Shown here one piece after another: positions 6,971 to 16,493 of a stretch of 36,187 bases of DNA (positions are counted from its first letter, which is position 1; each line of letters opens with the position of its first letter). This stretch comes from a virus. Both the position numbers and the translations under genes were made by a program. The stretch covers positions 1-36,187 of the IMG/VR virus record IMGVR_UViG_3300000385_000001; one strand, written 5' to 3'. The notes below the pieces were generated by a model that searched no databases, was not told the DNA's origin, and saw only the letters and a program-made list of their open reading frames with translations.

Positions 6971-7731
6971 GCGTCTACTCCAATTAAGTTCATTGTTAAA
7001 TCAGTTGCAGAAAATGTTGATCCATCACTTTGAAGAAATATTTCTGAGGCAGCTGCAAGACTTATAGGTATTTTCCCGCCACCATTGGTAACTCTACCAA
7101 GCAAGTTACCACTTGTTGCAGCATCATAAATCGAAACAGTAACACCACCCTTTAAAATTATTTCTAGCTCAACTGCCTTTGTACTTGCTGGCACTTCCAT
7201 TAATGCAGCTGTTCTTGATCCACTTGGTATTGATAAAGAGGCATTAAAATAAGAATCAATAACTCTCTTATTAGCTTCTTGCGAAGTCAGCTTTTGAATT
7301 TCTGCCAGCAAAGTGTCCTGCTTAGCACTCGTAGAAAAATCTTTTGATTCTAAGCTTGCAAGGGTTGTTTGTGTTGCATAGTCCTTACCATCTAGGCTTG
7401 CCAGCAAAACTCTCGCAGCTTCAAGAGTCGTCTGAGTAGCAAAATCTTTACCGTCCAAACTAGCAAGCAAAACCCTAGCTGCCTCAAGAGTGGTCTGTGT
7501 TGCAAAGTCCTTTGCGTTTATAGAAGTTAATTGAGTTATAGTATCGTCTTGTTTTGCCTCAGTTGCAGGATCTAACTCTGTGCCATCAGGGTTTAACTGT
7601 TTAACAGGTAGAGGCTTAGAGTTAGCAGGGGTTTCTGTGTCCTCTAAGACAGTTGTGTTAGTGCCATCCTCTAAAAAAGACGCTGGACTTGCCGCAATTT
7701 GCAATGATACTGGAGGATATATAAAAGTCAT
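6967..7731 (-). CDS. Virion protein with 21-residue tandem repeats, probable fibre or tail component
   Basis: A 254-aa protein. Residues 74-94 and 95-115 are two identical 21-aa repeats (KDFATQTTLEAARVLLASLDG); a shortened third unit starts KDYATQTTL at 116 and a fourth, degenerate one KDFSTSAKQ at 130. Such units (with the EAKQDDTITQLTSINAKD lead-in) are common in phage fibre and collar proteins, where they form a coiled stalk. The C-terminal ~90 residues (VELEIILKGGVTVSIYDAA) look like a small beta domain. It sits between a small virion protein (1-bp overlap) and the tail fibre (4-bp overlap), which suggests it links the fibre to the tail or caps the stalk. Precise role unknown. Confidence 0.7.
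   Translation of the reverse strand: MTFIYPPVSLQIAASPASFLEDGTNTTVLEDTETPANSKPLPVKQLNPDGTELDPATEAKQDDTITQLTSINAKDFATQTTLEAARVLLASLDGKDFATQTTLEAARVLLASLDGKDYATQTTLASLESKDFSTSAKQDTLLAEIQKLTSQEANKRVIDSYFNASLSIPSGSRTAALMEVPASTKAVELEIILKGGVTVSIYDAATSGNLLGRVTNGGGKIPISLAAASEIFLQSDGSTFSATDLTMNLIGVDA
7384..7509 (-). repeat. Two 63-bp coding repeats within the 254-aa virion gene
   Basis: Units 7384-7446 and 7447-7509 encode the same 21 residues but differ at about 15 of 63 bases, all silent. The duplication is therefore old and has been held at the protein level. Confidence 0.8.
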
Positions 7732-8087
7732 TACGCCCCCTTAGCCGTTTTAAATAGTGTTGCAGTCATATTTCCACTACCACTACTTGATATGTATTTA
7801 AGTCTGATATATTTAAATGCTTTTACATCTATAAGAATTGTGTGCTGCTTAGGTGTTATTGTGTCATCAATAGAAATTACAGATCCAAAATTAAGTGTGT
7901 GCACATTTGATTGGTCATCCTTATTTGCAATTTCAACTTGTAACTCACCATCTGCATCACCAGACCAATCGACCAAATAAGTTAAAGAGTCATCAAGCGA
8001 AACATCTGTCCAATCACTAACATAATCTGCCGAAATATCTTGATTGTTAAAAATGTCGTATGGTTTTGAAAATCGTCTACGTCCCAT
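7731..8087 (-). CDS. Small beta-rich virion protein
   Basis: A 118-aa protein starting MGRRRFSKPYDIF, with no membrane segment and a pattern of short beta strands (YLVDWSGDADGELQVEIA, then ILIDVKAFKYIRLKYISSS). The end, SSSGSGNMTATLFKTAKGA, is typical of small phage structural proteins that form a jelly-roll. A strong ribosome binding site (AAGGGGGA) lies just upstream, and a 64-bp spacer separates it from the preceding ejection-protein gene, the largest gap in this part of the operon. It overlaps the next gene by 1 bp. It may be a head- or tail-decorating protein; no family could be named. Confidence 0.65.
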   Translation of the reverse strand: MGRRRFSKPYDIFNNQDISADYVSDWTDVSLDDSLTYLVDWSGDADGELQVEIANKDDQSNVHTLNFGSVISIDDTITPKQHTILIDVKAFKYIRLKYISSSGSGNMTATLFKTAKGA

Positions 8088-8151
8088 CAGTCCCCCTTGT
8101 AGGCTTAGGTTGTACCCCTAGACTCTCTATGACTGATGAGAAAAATATTAC

Positions 8152-10944
8152 TTATGATAAATTATCGAGCTTAGTCTTAAATCTGTTAGCCTGAGAAACT
8201 TCTCTTAAGCCAGTAACCCTTAACTCGTTTACGTTTCTTTTATTATCTTGTATCTGTGCCTGATCTTGTTGCATCTGTCCTTGCAATACTTGTAAGTTTA
8301 CAGGCATTAATGAACTAGCACCCATGACAGATAGCATTTTATAAAGTGATTTCTTTTGTTGATAATCTAAAGATTTAACTTCACTAACCCTTGATGTTAT
8401 TTCATCATAAATTAATTCGTATGTTTTAGGATATAATGCTCTAAGAGTTTCAACACCCTCTGGATAAACTAAGCCATCATTAAGTTGTTTAAGTACCAAA
8501 TCAGGATTATTGGCATAGTTAAAATACTTCATAAATTTATGCTTTGCTGATTTAGATGGTTTGTAATTATTTAAGTAACCTATCCCTTCGTATGAATTTG
8601 GCTTTTTCTCTTTTAAAAACTGAAAAACTTGCATCATTTTTGATGAGTAAGCCTCTGATGTTTTAGGTGCATTATCAAAAAGAATCTTGTTTTTTGTTGT
8701 TAAGTCTTCTAAGGTTTTGTCTGGATCATTTTCAAAATCAGTTATTATTTCAATTGCTTTTTCGTAGTCCCTTGACTCACCTGCGTTTAATGTTGATATT
8801 GTAGGTGCTTGTCTTGATCTTGTTATAAAATTATCAACAGAGTTTGAAATATTAATTAATGCCTTGTTATTTGCTTTCTCCATGCCCTTTAGCACATCAA
8901 CGGTTTCCTTAATGTATTTATTAATGCCTTTTTCACCTTGCTTATAAAGCATGTACTGTAAACCTGACTGCCCATGAAGAGCAATATTGAATAAATTTAA
9001 AAACTGTTCAGCTGTATTTGTGTCACTTGCATTAATTGGTGCGGGTATAGCATTAAAAATCTCTGCAAGCTCATCAATTTTATCAAGAGATTGATCGCCA
9101 AAAAGTAAATATCTATGTTTATCATTTCTTTTAACGTTACTTATAAATCTCTTTGCATTAAACTCTGTTTGTCCAGTAAGAGATTTTTTATATAGCTCTG
9201 CCATTTTTGATGCTCTAGCATCCTCGTAAGCCTCTGGTGCAAATGCTCTTATTTTATCTAGTTTGGATTTATCATACTGGTTTACAATTTTATTTCTTAG
9301 TTTTGCATCATCTAAAGAGTTTATCTTTTTTTGAAAGTCTTTAAAGTTTTTTGCCTTAACACCTATCGCCTCACCAACTTCTTGTGCCTCTTTATTTATA
9401 AGTTTATAATACTCATCTGCTTTACTAAGCTTACTAGGTAAATCGCCACCTATGGCATTTGCTGCCTCTTTAGTAACTTTGTTTCTTAATGTTGTTAGTT
9501 CATCATAAATATCTTTAATTACCTCATAATCCTCAGAACCGTAAGAAGCTTTAAGTCTCCTACCGTATGCAGACCTAACTTGTTTTAGCTCTGATAAATT
9601 AGTCATATCAAAGTTATCTTTTAATTGCTTAAAATACTTATCTGAATTAAAAACACCAACATACCTACGCCCTGAAAGTCTTTCTATAACCTCGTCAACA
9701 TCATCCTGAATTAATGGCACACGCTCAAGTTGATCACCTAAGTCATCATATAACTTAGATGCAGTGTTATTCATATCATCAAGTAAACCTGTTACTTTGC
9801 CCTTGATAGTTTGTGCAAATTCTTGTGCGGGTTTATCAATATCCACACCATTTAAGATGCCCATTGTTTCACGCTCAAGCTCTTCATATAAAACGTCATA
9901 CTTTGCACGTACCTTTTCGCCAAATGCAGTTGGTTGTTTCCTAAGGCTTGATTCTGTCATTCTAAAAAGCCAATTATCAGATGCAGCACCCAAGGGCTCA
10001 TCTGCTAAGTCTGGACGACCAGCTGACTTAAATCTTTGCTCAATTGCTTTTCTTATTTTGTCTTCACTTAGGCTTTCAAAGTTAGTGCTTACCAGTTCAT
10101 CATCAAGGCTTGTCTTTTTTACAAGGGAATCTAAGTTCTTACCTTTAAAAGATTTACTTAGTATCGATCTAGTTGCATCGCCAACCTTTTTTATTCCACT
10201 ACCCGCTAAACTAAGTGTTGTGCCTGTGCCACCACCAATTAAAGCACCCTCAGAGGCGTATTTTACAAGGTTTTCAGCGTTAAACTCAGCATCACCTATG
10301 GCATCCTCAGTTAAAAGCTGTCCTGATCCATATAAAGCACCCTCAACGGCACTACCAACACCTGCCTTAGTTGCATTTTCTACTATTTTACTAACTGATT
10401 TACTGGCAATTTTACCTGTTGCCTTGCGTGCTGCTACCTTACCAGCTGCCAAACCTGCTCTTGTTGCAAGTGCTGGTGCCGTCCTTGCTGCAATAGATCC
10501 CGCAACGCTTGTACCACCTGTTAAAAAAGCTGGTGCGATGGCACCTGTAAGCTCCCCACCAAGTGATGCAGTTGGGTTTAAATCTCTATAAAGTTTTAAG
10601 GCCTCTGGCTTTAAAAGCTCTAGCTTTGTTAATGCTTGATCTGATAGCCCAAAAGTTAAACCTCTGGCAGCACCTAGTGCAGCTGCCGTTGCCTCTGCAC
10701 CAATCCCCTCACCAAACTCTGCTTTTGTAGCGTCTTCTTGCTTCATTCTGGGTGAGTAAAAAGTATAACCACCAGCAAATGCACGTGCAGCATTTTCGCT
10801 TGGTATAGTACCTCTTTCACCTTCTGGGCTAATTACTTCAATCTCAACGCCTTTTTCAAAAGCAAACTCACCAGATGCAATTTTTCTCTCTACATCAGTG
10901 TAGTCATTGACTAGCTTTTTGTTTTTAACGTCAACTATTTTCAT
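8152..10944 (-). CDS. Large internal virion/DNA ejection protein candidate
   Basis: A 930-aa protein. The N-terminal ~70 residues form a small domain (EIEVISPEGERGTIPSENA, then AFAGGYTFYS). Residues ~78-260 are rich in Ala and Gly with several moderately hydrophobic stretches (AEATAAALGAARGLTFGL, AGSIAARTAPALATRAGLA), which could insert into membranes. The remaining ~650 residues are charged and largely helical. Size, composition and position behind the tail hub, next to two other coiled-coil virion proteins, match the internal (ejection) proteins of short-tailed phages such as P22 gp16 or T7 gp15/gp16. No lytic transglycosylase motif was seen. It overlaps the previous gene by 4 bp. Role is inferred. 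Confidence 0.65.
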   Translation of the reverse strand: MKIVDVKNKKLVNDYTDVERKIASGEFAFEKGVEIEVISPEGERGTIPSENAARAFAGGYTFYSPRMKQEDATKAEFGEGIGAEATAAALGAARGLTFGLSDQALTKLELLKPEALKLYRDLNPTASLGGELTGAIAPAFLTGGTSVAGSIAARTAPALATRAGLAAGKVAARKATGKIASKSVSKIVENATKAGVGSAVEGALYGSGQLLTEDAIGDAEFNAENLVKYASEGALIGGGTGTTLSLAGSGIKKVGDATRSILSKSFKGKNLDSLVKKTSLDDELVSTNFESLSEDKIRKAIEQRFKSAGRPDLADEPLGAASDNWLFRMTESSLRKQPTAFGEKVRAKYDVLYEELERETMGILNGVDIDKPAQEFAQTIKGKVTGLLDDMNNTASKLYDDLGDQLERVPLIQDDVDEVIERLSGRRYVGVFNSDKYFKQLKDNFDMTNLSELKQVRSAYGRRLKASYGSEDYEVIKDIYDELTTLRNKVTKEAANAIGGDLPSKLSKADEYYKLINKEAQEVGEAIGVKAKNFKDFQKKINSLDDAKLRNKIVNQYDKSKLDKIRAFAPEAYEDARASKMAELYKKSLTGQTEFNAKRFISNVKRNDKHRYLLFGDQSLDKIDELAEIFNAIPAPINASDTNTAEQFLNLFNIALHGQSGLQYMLYKQGEKGINKYIKETVDVLKGMEKANNKALINISNSVDNFITRSRQAPTISTLNAGESRDYEKAIEIITDFENDPDKTLEDLTTKNKILFDNAPKTSEAYSSKMMQVFQFLKEKKPNSYEGIGYLNNYKPSKSAKHKFMKYFNYANNPDLVLKQLNDGLVYPEGVETLRALYPKTYELIYDEITSRVSEVKSLDYQQKKSLYKMLSVMGASSLMPVNLQVLQGQMQQDQAQIQDNKRNVNELRVTGLREVSQANRFKTKLDNLS

Positions 10945-12380
10945 TTCTTTTTAAATCCAATTTTATCAGCATCAGTTGTAAGACCTAAGTTTTTAGCTTT
11001 AGTGTTTACAGCGTTTCTAAGTGTTTTCTTTAGCGTTTGTAGTTTTGTTTTATTGTTCATATCTAAAGATAGTAAGTCAGTAGGATTGGCAATCATATCT
11101 TTAAGCATTTCACGCTCACCATCACTCATTGCCCCCGGCCCTGTAATTGGTCTACGCAATAAACCAACTAGGGTTTGCTGAATGGTTTGAGCCTCTGATC
11201 TTAAAGTTGGGCTTAATGACTTACCTGTCATTTCATTTATCTCAAGAAGTCTATCAATGCCTTGCTCAGCTGTTTCAAGATCACTAAGAGTGTTTCTAAA
11301 TTCTTTGGCCTCTGTTTTATTCTCAACTTCGCCTTGGAATCGACCTATGTTAACAGTTCTTTCTTTTACTTTTTGATCAAACTTTTGTTTTTCTTGTAAA
11401 AGCTGCATTTCAATTTGTGAAATAGCTGTCTCGGCTTTCTTTTTGACTAATTCATTCTGCGTATTTAGTTGAATAGATTGCATTTTAAGCTTAGCTTTTT
11501 CTAAAGCACTCATTTTTGCAGCATTTTCAGCTTGATCAAGGTCTTTAAATTTTTTATAAAACTCACCTACCAAGCCCTTTGCCTCTGCAACCTTTTCTTT
11601 CTTTTTCATTATTTCAAGTTTTTGTGCTTGTATATCTCTATCAATATTTCTATTAATTGAAGCAAGTGCAGTTTGCATTGATTGTGGATTCAATGAAGCA
11701 AGTGCAAGCCCAATTCCTGCCATAATTTTTCTGCCTGTGCTCATGTTATCCCAATATCTATCTTGATCAATTTCTTTAGAGTTAAAATAATCCTCTGATA
11801 CTTCTTTGTATGTTTTTTCAGCTTGCAACTTCTCTCTTTCAAGCTGTTTTTCTTGCGAGTCAAAATCAGTTGCTATTTCTCTGGATTCATTTAATGCTTG
11901 ATCTAAAGCATCTGCTTGTTTTTTCTGACCTGCACCTTCAACACTTGCAGACTCTCTTAAAGACTGTGCATAATTATCCATAGGACTTGCTGAGCTTGTG
12001 CTTTCAGATCCCTCTTGTTGGTTAGGAATAGCAAAGTTACTTAAATCAACTTCGCTAGTGGGATCTGGATTGACTTTACCAACAGTCACATCACCACCTA
12101 AATCTGCGACCCTTGGAGTGTCGCTAATATCTGGTGTCATCATTTCGTATTCACTTGGTACAACAACACCTGTTTTAGGCTCAACTGACTCAGTCATCGC
12201 CACGTTTTGTGCGTTTACAGAGCTTGCAGGCTCTGGTGTTGGGTTTGGATCATATTTAGGCAAGCCAGAGAAATAACCCATCCTGCCCTGATCAATGCCT
12301 TTCTTAGCAACTTTAAAGGCTTGACCATCGTCACGCATTACATTGAAAAAGTTCTCGTCTTCACTTATAAGCTTAGGCAT
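10941..12380 (-). CDS. Coiled-coil internal virion protein candidate
   Basis: A 479-aa protein. The first ~20 residues (FFNVMRDDGQAFKVAKKG) resemble the small N-terminal segment seen on several podovirus ejection proteins. Residues ~40-150 are low-complexity and proline/serine-rich; ~160-380 is a long charged coiled coil (KQLEREKLQAEKTYKEV, KAKLKMQSIQL) interrupted by a hydrophobic stretch near 215-230 (RKIMAGIGLALASLNPQ). The C-terminus is a compact helical region ending LTTDADKIGFKKK. It is wedged between the S74 protein (2 bp) and the 930-aa protein (4-bp overlap), so it is most likely one member of a three-protein ejection complex. Confidence 0.6.
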   Translation of the reverse strand: MPKLISEDENFFNVMRDDGQAFKVAKKGIDQGRMGYFSGLPKYDPNPTPEPASSVNAQNVAMTESVEPKTGVVVPSEYEMMTPDISDTPRVADLGGDVTVGKVNPDPTSEVDLSNFAIPNQQEGSESTSSASPMDNYAQSLRESASVEGAGQKKQADALDQALNESREIATDFDSQEKQLEREKLQAEKTYKEVSEDYFNSKEIDQDRYWDNMSTGRKIMAGIGLALASLNPQSMQTALASINRNIDRDIQAQKLEIMKKKEKVAEAKGLVGEFYKKFKDLDQAENAAKMSALEKAKLKMQSIQLNTQNELVKKKAETAISQIEMQLLQEKQKFDQKVKERTVNIGRFQGEVENKTEAKEFRNTLSDLETAEQGIDRLLEINEMTGKSLSPTLRSEAQTIQQTLVGLLRRPITGPGAMSDGEREMLKDMIANPTDLLSLDMNNKTKLQTLKKTLRNAVNTKAKNLGLTTDADKIGFKKK

Positions 12381-12382
12381 AT

Positions 12383-13198
12383 TTAACCCTTTTTCTTCTT
12401 TTTCATTTCTTGAATCTCTTTATTGAGCTCTGAAATAGATGCAAGCATGGCACTAAAACCTTGTGACACATCAACCATTTTCCCATCTTTGGTGTCTTCA
12501 ACCATTTGCTTCCCAAGCTCAGATTTTTCTAAATCTTGTGCCATCACACCAGACTTTTCACCTTTGCCATTTTTTTCATCTTTATATTCGTATGTATAAG
12601 ACTCTAAGGCATTTAAAAATTCATCAACCTTATTAGTTGCTTCACTATCTGATTTCTTAATATTTTTCTTCATGTTTTCATCAGAAAAATAAGACGCAGC
12701 TGCCATCCCTGCGTTACCCAGAAAGCTAGACTGCCTGTTCATAGTTGCTTGATCTGCTTGGTTTTGCATTTGAGCATTTTGAAGTGCTACACCTTGCTGA
12801 GCTGCTAAGTACCTATTCATTGCATCCAATGCACTTTGCCTTTCTTGCATTCTTGCAGTTGCTGATGCCTGAGCAAGTTCTTGGCCTTGGTTTTTTGATG
12901 CCTCTGCAACGTTTCTACTTAGCAGAGCTGGATTACTCACACCCTTAGTGCTTTGACCTAGTGCCATTGCGTTTTTTAGGTTATCTTGTTGGGCCCTTTC
13001 ATATTGCTGAATTGCCATTGAGTCAGACTCACCTGCAATATCTTTCTCAAGCTCATCTGTTAAGTTACTAGCTCTTTTTTTATCAGCTGCACTTAACTCA
13101 GGTGTTTCAAGCTCAGGTGTCTCCATACCAGTCATTTGTGCAACTGAGCCCTTGCCAGTTCCAAATGGTTTTCTGAAAAAACTATTTTTGCCGCCCAT
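12383..13198 (-). CDS. Virion protein with C-terminal S74 intramolecular chaperone domain
   Basis: A 271-aa protein. Residues ~28-165 are helical, rich in Gln, Ala and Met (AQMQNQADQATM, AQQGVALQNAQ), like the small ejection proteins of podoviruses. From 172 it shows the Peptidase_S74 chaperone pattern: SDENMKKNI with the likely catalytic pair Ser172 and Lys177, then ESYTYEYKD, SGVMAQDLE and the closing helix SAMLASISELNKEI. S74 domains usually terminate fibres and spikes, fold the trimer, then cut themselves off before the serine. Here the N-terminal part has no fibre features. It may trimerise an internal or tail-tip protein and be removed during assembly. The domain call is solid; the virion location is inferred. 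Confidence 0.75.
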   Translation of the reverse strand: MGGKNSFFRKPFGTGKGSVAQMTGMETPELETPELSAADKKRASNLTDELEKDIAGESDSMAIQQYERAQQDNLKNAMALGQSTKGVSNPALLSRNVAEASKNQGQELAQASATARMQERQSALDAMNRYLAAQQGVALQNAQMQNQADQATMNRQSSFLGNAGMAAASYFSDENMKKNIKKSDSEATNKVDEFLNALESYTYEYKDEKNGKGEKSGVMAQDLEKSELGKQMVEDTKDGKMVDVSQGFSAMLASISELNKEIQEMKKKKKG

Positions 13199-13527
13199 TA
13201 TAAATCCTTCTTTAAAATTATGAAATCATTAATACAAGAGTGTAGTTTAAAACCATAATTTAACTGACTTATTAAAGAGACGTTTGCACCCTCAAGGCTT
13301 GGTGTTACTGTGCCAGTTAAAAACTTGCACCCTCTCTCTCTGGCTATTTTCTCAATCTTACTGCACATTTCAGATGCTATGCCGCTTTTTCTAAACTCAG
13401 GCTCAATGTAAACATCTGCGACATAGCACTCATCACCCTTAATTTTATACGTCATGAAGCCAATACCACTCTCAATTATTTCCTTGCCTTCACGTTCTTT
13501 AATATATTTTGAATACAAGCTTTTCAT
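13198..13527 (-). CDS. GNAT-family N-acetyltransferase
   Basis: A 109-aa protein with the core of the GNAT fold. Residues ~37-70 hold motif A, VYIEPEFRKSGIASEMCSKI, in which the R-x-x-G-x-A loop binds acetyl-CoA pyrophosphate, followed by the helix and the strand CKFLTGTV. The protein is shorter than a typical 140-170-aa GNAT and lacks most of the first helices. It overlaps both neighbours by 1 bp, between the S74 protein and the tail hub gene, so it is fully embedded in the structural operon. Its substrate is unknown; candidates are a virion protein terminus or a host protein. A second GNAT-like gene lies at 24522-24938. Confidence 0.75.
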   Translation of the reverse strand: MKSLYSKYIKEREGKEIIESGIGFMTYKIKGDECYVADVYIEPEFRKSGIASEMCSKIEKIARERGCKFLTGTVTPSLEGANVSLISQLNYGFKLHSCINDFIILKKDL

Positions 13528-16493
13528 TAAAACCTTTTTGTAGAAATACTTTTTGCAGTACCCTTTTTAAGCCCAACTTGCAGAGTCAGTTTATTTAACT
13601 CCATTGATTCACCACCACTTACAGGATTATCGAATATTTCAAACATTATGGAAGTGCATTTCTGTTGTGCTATGTGAGCTTGTAATTGATAAACCTGATC
13701 GCTGTTGACATCTATGGTGTGCTCCTCGTAAGTGCTTTCATCGTAATTAAAATACACCCTAACAACTAAAGAATGAGAATCTTTGTAATTACCAGTTACG
13801 ATCGCCCTTGTTATCCTCTGAAATCCCGCTAAAGTATTCATCTTAAGCCATGGTGTCCTTACTTTCATCGAGTAAAATGATCCGTTTCGTGTAAAGCTCG
13901 AGCTTTCTTTGTAAATATCCCCACCATCAACATGATAAATTAAATTGTTTACAATTATCGCCTCATCAGCTTCATAAGTATCAACACTCCATTGCCCCAA
14001 TAGGTAGTGATAAGTAAGCACATAGCTATCATTTGTAAAAAACTTAGCCTCATTGCTTTGCTCATCAATAAATGAGCTTGTGATAAAGTACTGATCAAAA
14101 TCACTGACTGCATTGCCTATGTAGTTAAGCTGTAATGATCTATCTAAAAGATAAAAACCCTTACTAGATTTAAATATAAGCCCATCTGGTAAGTTTAAAA
14201 TTGACTTAGGCTCTACACAACCAACCTCATCCGAAATAGACTCAGGCTCAGTGTAATCATTATTTAATCCATTATTCTCAGGGCCAAAACCTGCAACAAT
14301 ATATATTGCACTTTCTTGAAATATAATAATTCTACTATCAAGAAAACCAACACCAAAAACCTTTCCAGACTCTGAAAAATTAGCTGAATCAGTTTCTATT
14401 CTGTAAAAATCAGAAAAACTTGGTGCGACTTCAAAAACCTGCACCTTACTGTATGCTATATCACTAGACATTTTCAATCCTGCCAGTATAGCTCTACGTC
14501 CACTAACTGCTATGCTCGTTGCTTGCGGTGCTGAATCATTTGGCAACTCTCCACCAGCTGTATAAAGGATTTCATTTTCTTGTATATCAGCATCTGCAAC
14601 GGTATCAGTATATGGTGTGAATGATGCGAACGGAGTTGTTATAAAAGAGGTTTCAAATCTATTTAGGCGATAATAAACTGTGCCTGAGTCAATTGTTCTA
14701 TAGACAATGATTTTTAATCTCTCATTAGCTTTTTGTCCAAAGATAGGAACTTCGATATCAATTGTGTTTCTCTTATCTGCCCCTGTTTGAGTTATGCTAT
14801 CAGTAAAATGAGGTGCACTTCTTGTTAGCTCACCCTTAGCGTTATAGTACTCATAAACAATTGCATATGCTCTTGTGCCTGCCTCAATATCACCTGAACC
14901 TGTCTCACTTACCTGCACACGCTCAGGGTTTAAGAAGAAACCATTTTCTAAAACGGCAACACCCTCTGTCTCAAGGACAATTCCAGCTGCTAACAAGACA
15001 GATTTTCCAAACTCTGCAAAATCTATATTAAAATCATCAATGTCAATCTCAAGGTGCTCGATTGAGCTTTGATCAAATAAGGGACTAGCTGCATCTGTAA
15101 ATTGCCTAGTTCTTTCAGCTGCCATGTAAAACTTGTTATTAGAAAATATTAACTTACAGGCTATGTTTGAAGGCACAAAAGAGCCAGTTGCTGCTTGATA
15201 CCCTGATGCTAACCCCTTAGTCGTATTAGCTAAAACGTGGGGATAAATAACATCGCTACCATCAACTTGTGTAAGCTCTAATTCACAAAAGTAATTAGTT
15301 TTTTGAAGAGCAGAATTGTAAGAAAGAAGAGAATAAAATTTTTCACTAGTGCTGTCATAATAAACCTGTGACTGAAAAAAGCAGTTATTTGCCCTGTATG
15401 TATCTGAAAGTGTTGTCACACCTGTATCATAGACAAGGCACTCAACATTTCTGGATAGGCTATCAATTACGGTTGAACCAGTAATTTCATACTCAGTAAA
15501 AAAATAAACATTACTTGAGGTTTTAATAAAATCTATCTTTAAAAGCTCTTCACTCGCACCATAAGACTTTAAACTAGTCTCAGTTATTGATGTTGTAGTT
15601 AAGTCGCTTTCATACGCCTTAAATATCAAATCTGAGCTTGAGCTAACCCATGAGAGCCAAATTTCACCATCAACATATTTACACACTAAACCCTTTGAGC
15701 CTAAGCCATAAGCGTTTGACGGTGTAAAAGAGTTAGTTGTTACCGTTCCATCAAAAGCAATAGTTCCAAACTTAATATCACTTGAAAATGGTTGAACAAA
15801 TAAAACATTTGTACCATCATAATCAATATTTACAGGCCTTTTACTTGGTATTATTCCGATTGTTGTATTAGTGAGCAGATTTAACTCTAGGTCATACATT
15901 TTAAACTTTAAATTAAGTCCACCGTAATTATTATAAACAACAAGTATCTTATATGATCCACCACTCTCCATTATCTGCACACGTGGCGTATTAGACTCAA
16001 CATCTACCTGCCTTGTGATTACATAGTCAGTTTCATGATCTCTAAGCGTTAAATAAACAGCTTGATCATTAATATCTGTCTCTTCATATACTGTTGCAGA
16101 TATATTTAAATCAGCATTGTAGCTAATATCTGGAAGGTTTTGAGTGTTACCTCTGTAATTTAAATCAAATGATTCAATTTTTGCAGGGAACTTGGCACCA
16201 TCCATTAAACGCCAATTGTCTTCTTGAGGATAATAAGAATAAAACTGCCTATCATTAGTTATGGCAAAGATGTTCTTGCCTAGATTAAAGATTTTTTTAA
16301 TTTTTGTTGCCAATGAGCCACCACCAGCAATGTCCATTGTCATTTTTGCATGGCCATTAGTTTTAGAGATTGCACCAAATTTATCAAATGAAGCATTTTC
16401 AAGTAAGATGTTCTTACCCTCAACAAGCTTTTTATCAATCTGAGTCTCTAAACCTTGAGCTAGATTTATATCTATTTCTGATTTTTGAAGCAT
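13527..16493 (-). CDS. Large tail hub/nozzle-type virion protein
   Basis: A 988-aa beta-rich protein without signal or membrane segments. Repeated blade-like stretches in the middle (KIKKIFNLGKNIFAITN, RPVNIDYDGTNVLFVQPF) and, near residue 720-740, IIIFQESAIYIVAGFGPENN followed by VGCVEPKSI, are features of tail nozzle or hub proteins of short-tailed phages (T7 gp12, P22 gp10 type). It follows the adaptor and a 100-aa protein and precedes the ejection-protein block, the expected place. It starts at ATG 16493, directly after the stop of the 100-aa gene. I am confident it is a major tail protein; the exact family needs a structure comparison. Confidence 0.75.
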   Translation of the reverse strand: MLQKSEIDINLAQGLETQIDKKLVEGKNILLENASFDKFGAISKTNGHAKMTMDIAGGGSLATKIKKIFNLGKNIFAITNDRQFYSYYPQEDNWRLMDGAKFPAKIESFDLNYRGNTQNLPDISYNADLNISATVYEETDINDQAVYLTLRDHETDYVITRQVDVESNTPRVQIMESGGSYKILVVYNNYGGLNLKFKMYDLELNLLTNTTIGIIPSKRPVNIDYDGTNVLFVQPFSSDIKFGTIAFDGTVTTNSFTPSNAYGLGSKGLVCKYVDGEIWLSWVSSSSDLIFKAYESDLTTTSITETSLKSYGASEELLKIDFIKTSSNVYFFTEYEITGSTVIDSLSRNVECLVYDTGVTTLSDTYRANNCFFQSQVYYDSTSEKFYSLLSYNSALQKTNYFCELELTQVDGSDVIYPHVLANTTKGLASGYQAATGSFVPSNIACKLIFSNNKFYMAAERTRQFTDAASPLFDQSSIEHLEIDIDDFNIDFAEFGKSVLLAAGIVLETEGVAVLENGFFLNPERVQVSETGSGDIEAGTRAYAIVYEYYNAKGELTRSAPHFTDSITQTGADKRNTIDIEVPIFGQKANERLKIIVYRTIDSGTVYYRLNRFETSFITTPFASFTPYTDTVADADIQENEILYTAGGELPNDSAPQATSIAVSGRRAILAGLKMSSDIAYSKVQVFEVAPSFSDFYRIETDSANFSESGKVFGVGFLDSRIIIFQESAIYIVAGFGPENNGLNNDYTEPESISDEVGCVEPKSILNLPDGLIFKSSKGFYLLDRSLQLNYIGNAVSDFDQYFITSSFIDEQSNEAKFFTNDSYVLTYHYLLGQWSVDTYEADEAIIVNNLIYHVDGGDIYKESSSFTRNGSFYSMKVRTPWLKMNTLAGFQRITRAIVTGNYKDSHSLVVRVYFNYDESTYEEHTIDVNSDQVYQLQAHIAQQKCTSIMFEIFDNPVSGGESMELNKLTLQVGLKKGTAKSISTKRF

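Noticed and set aside
9764-10591. 275-aa plus-strand frame
   Set aside because: It is antisense to the 930-aa virion gene, has no ribosome binding site and shows low-complexity Ser/Ala/Leu composition.
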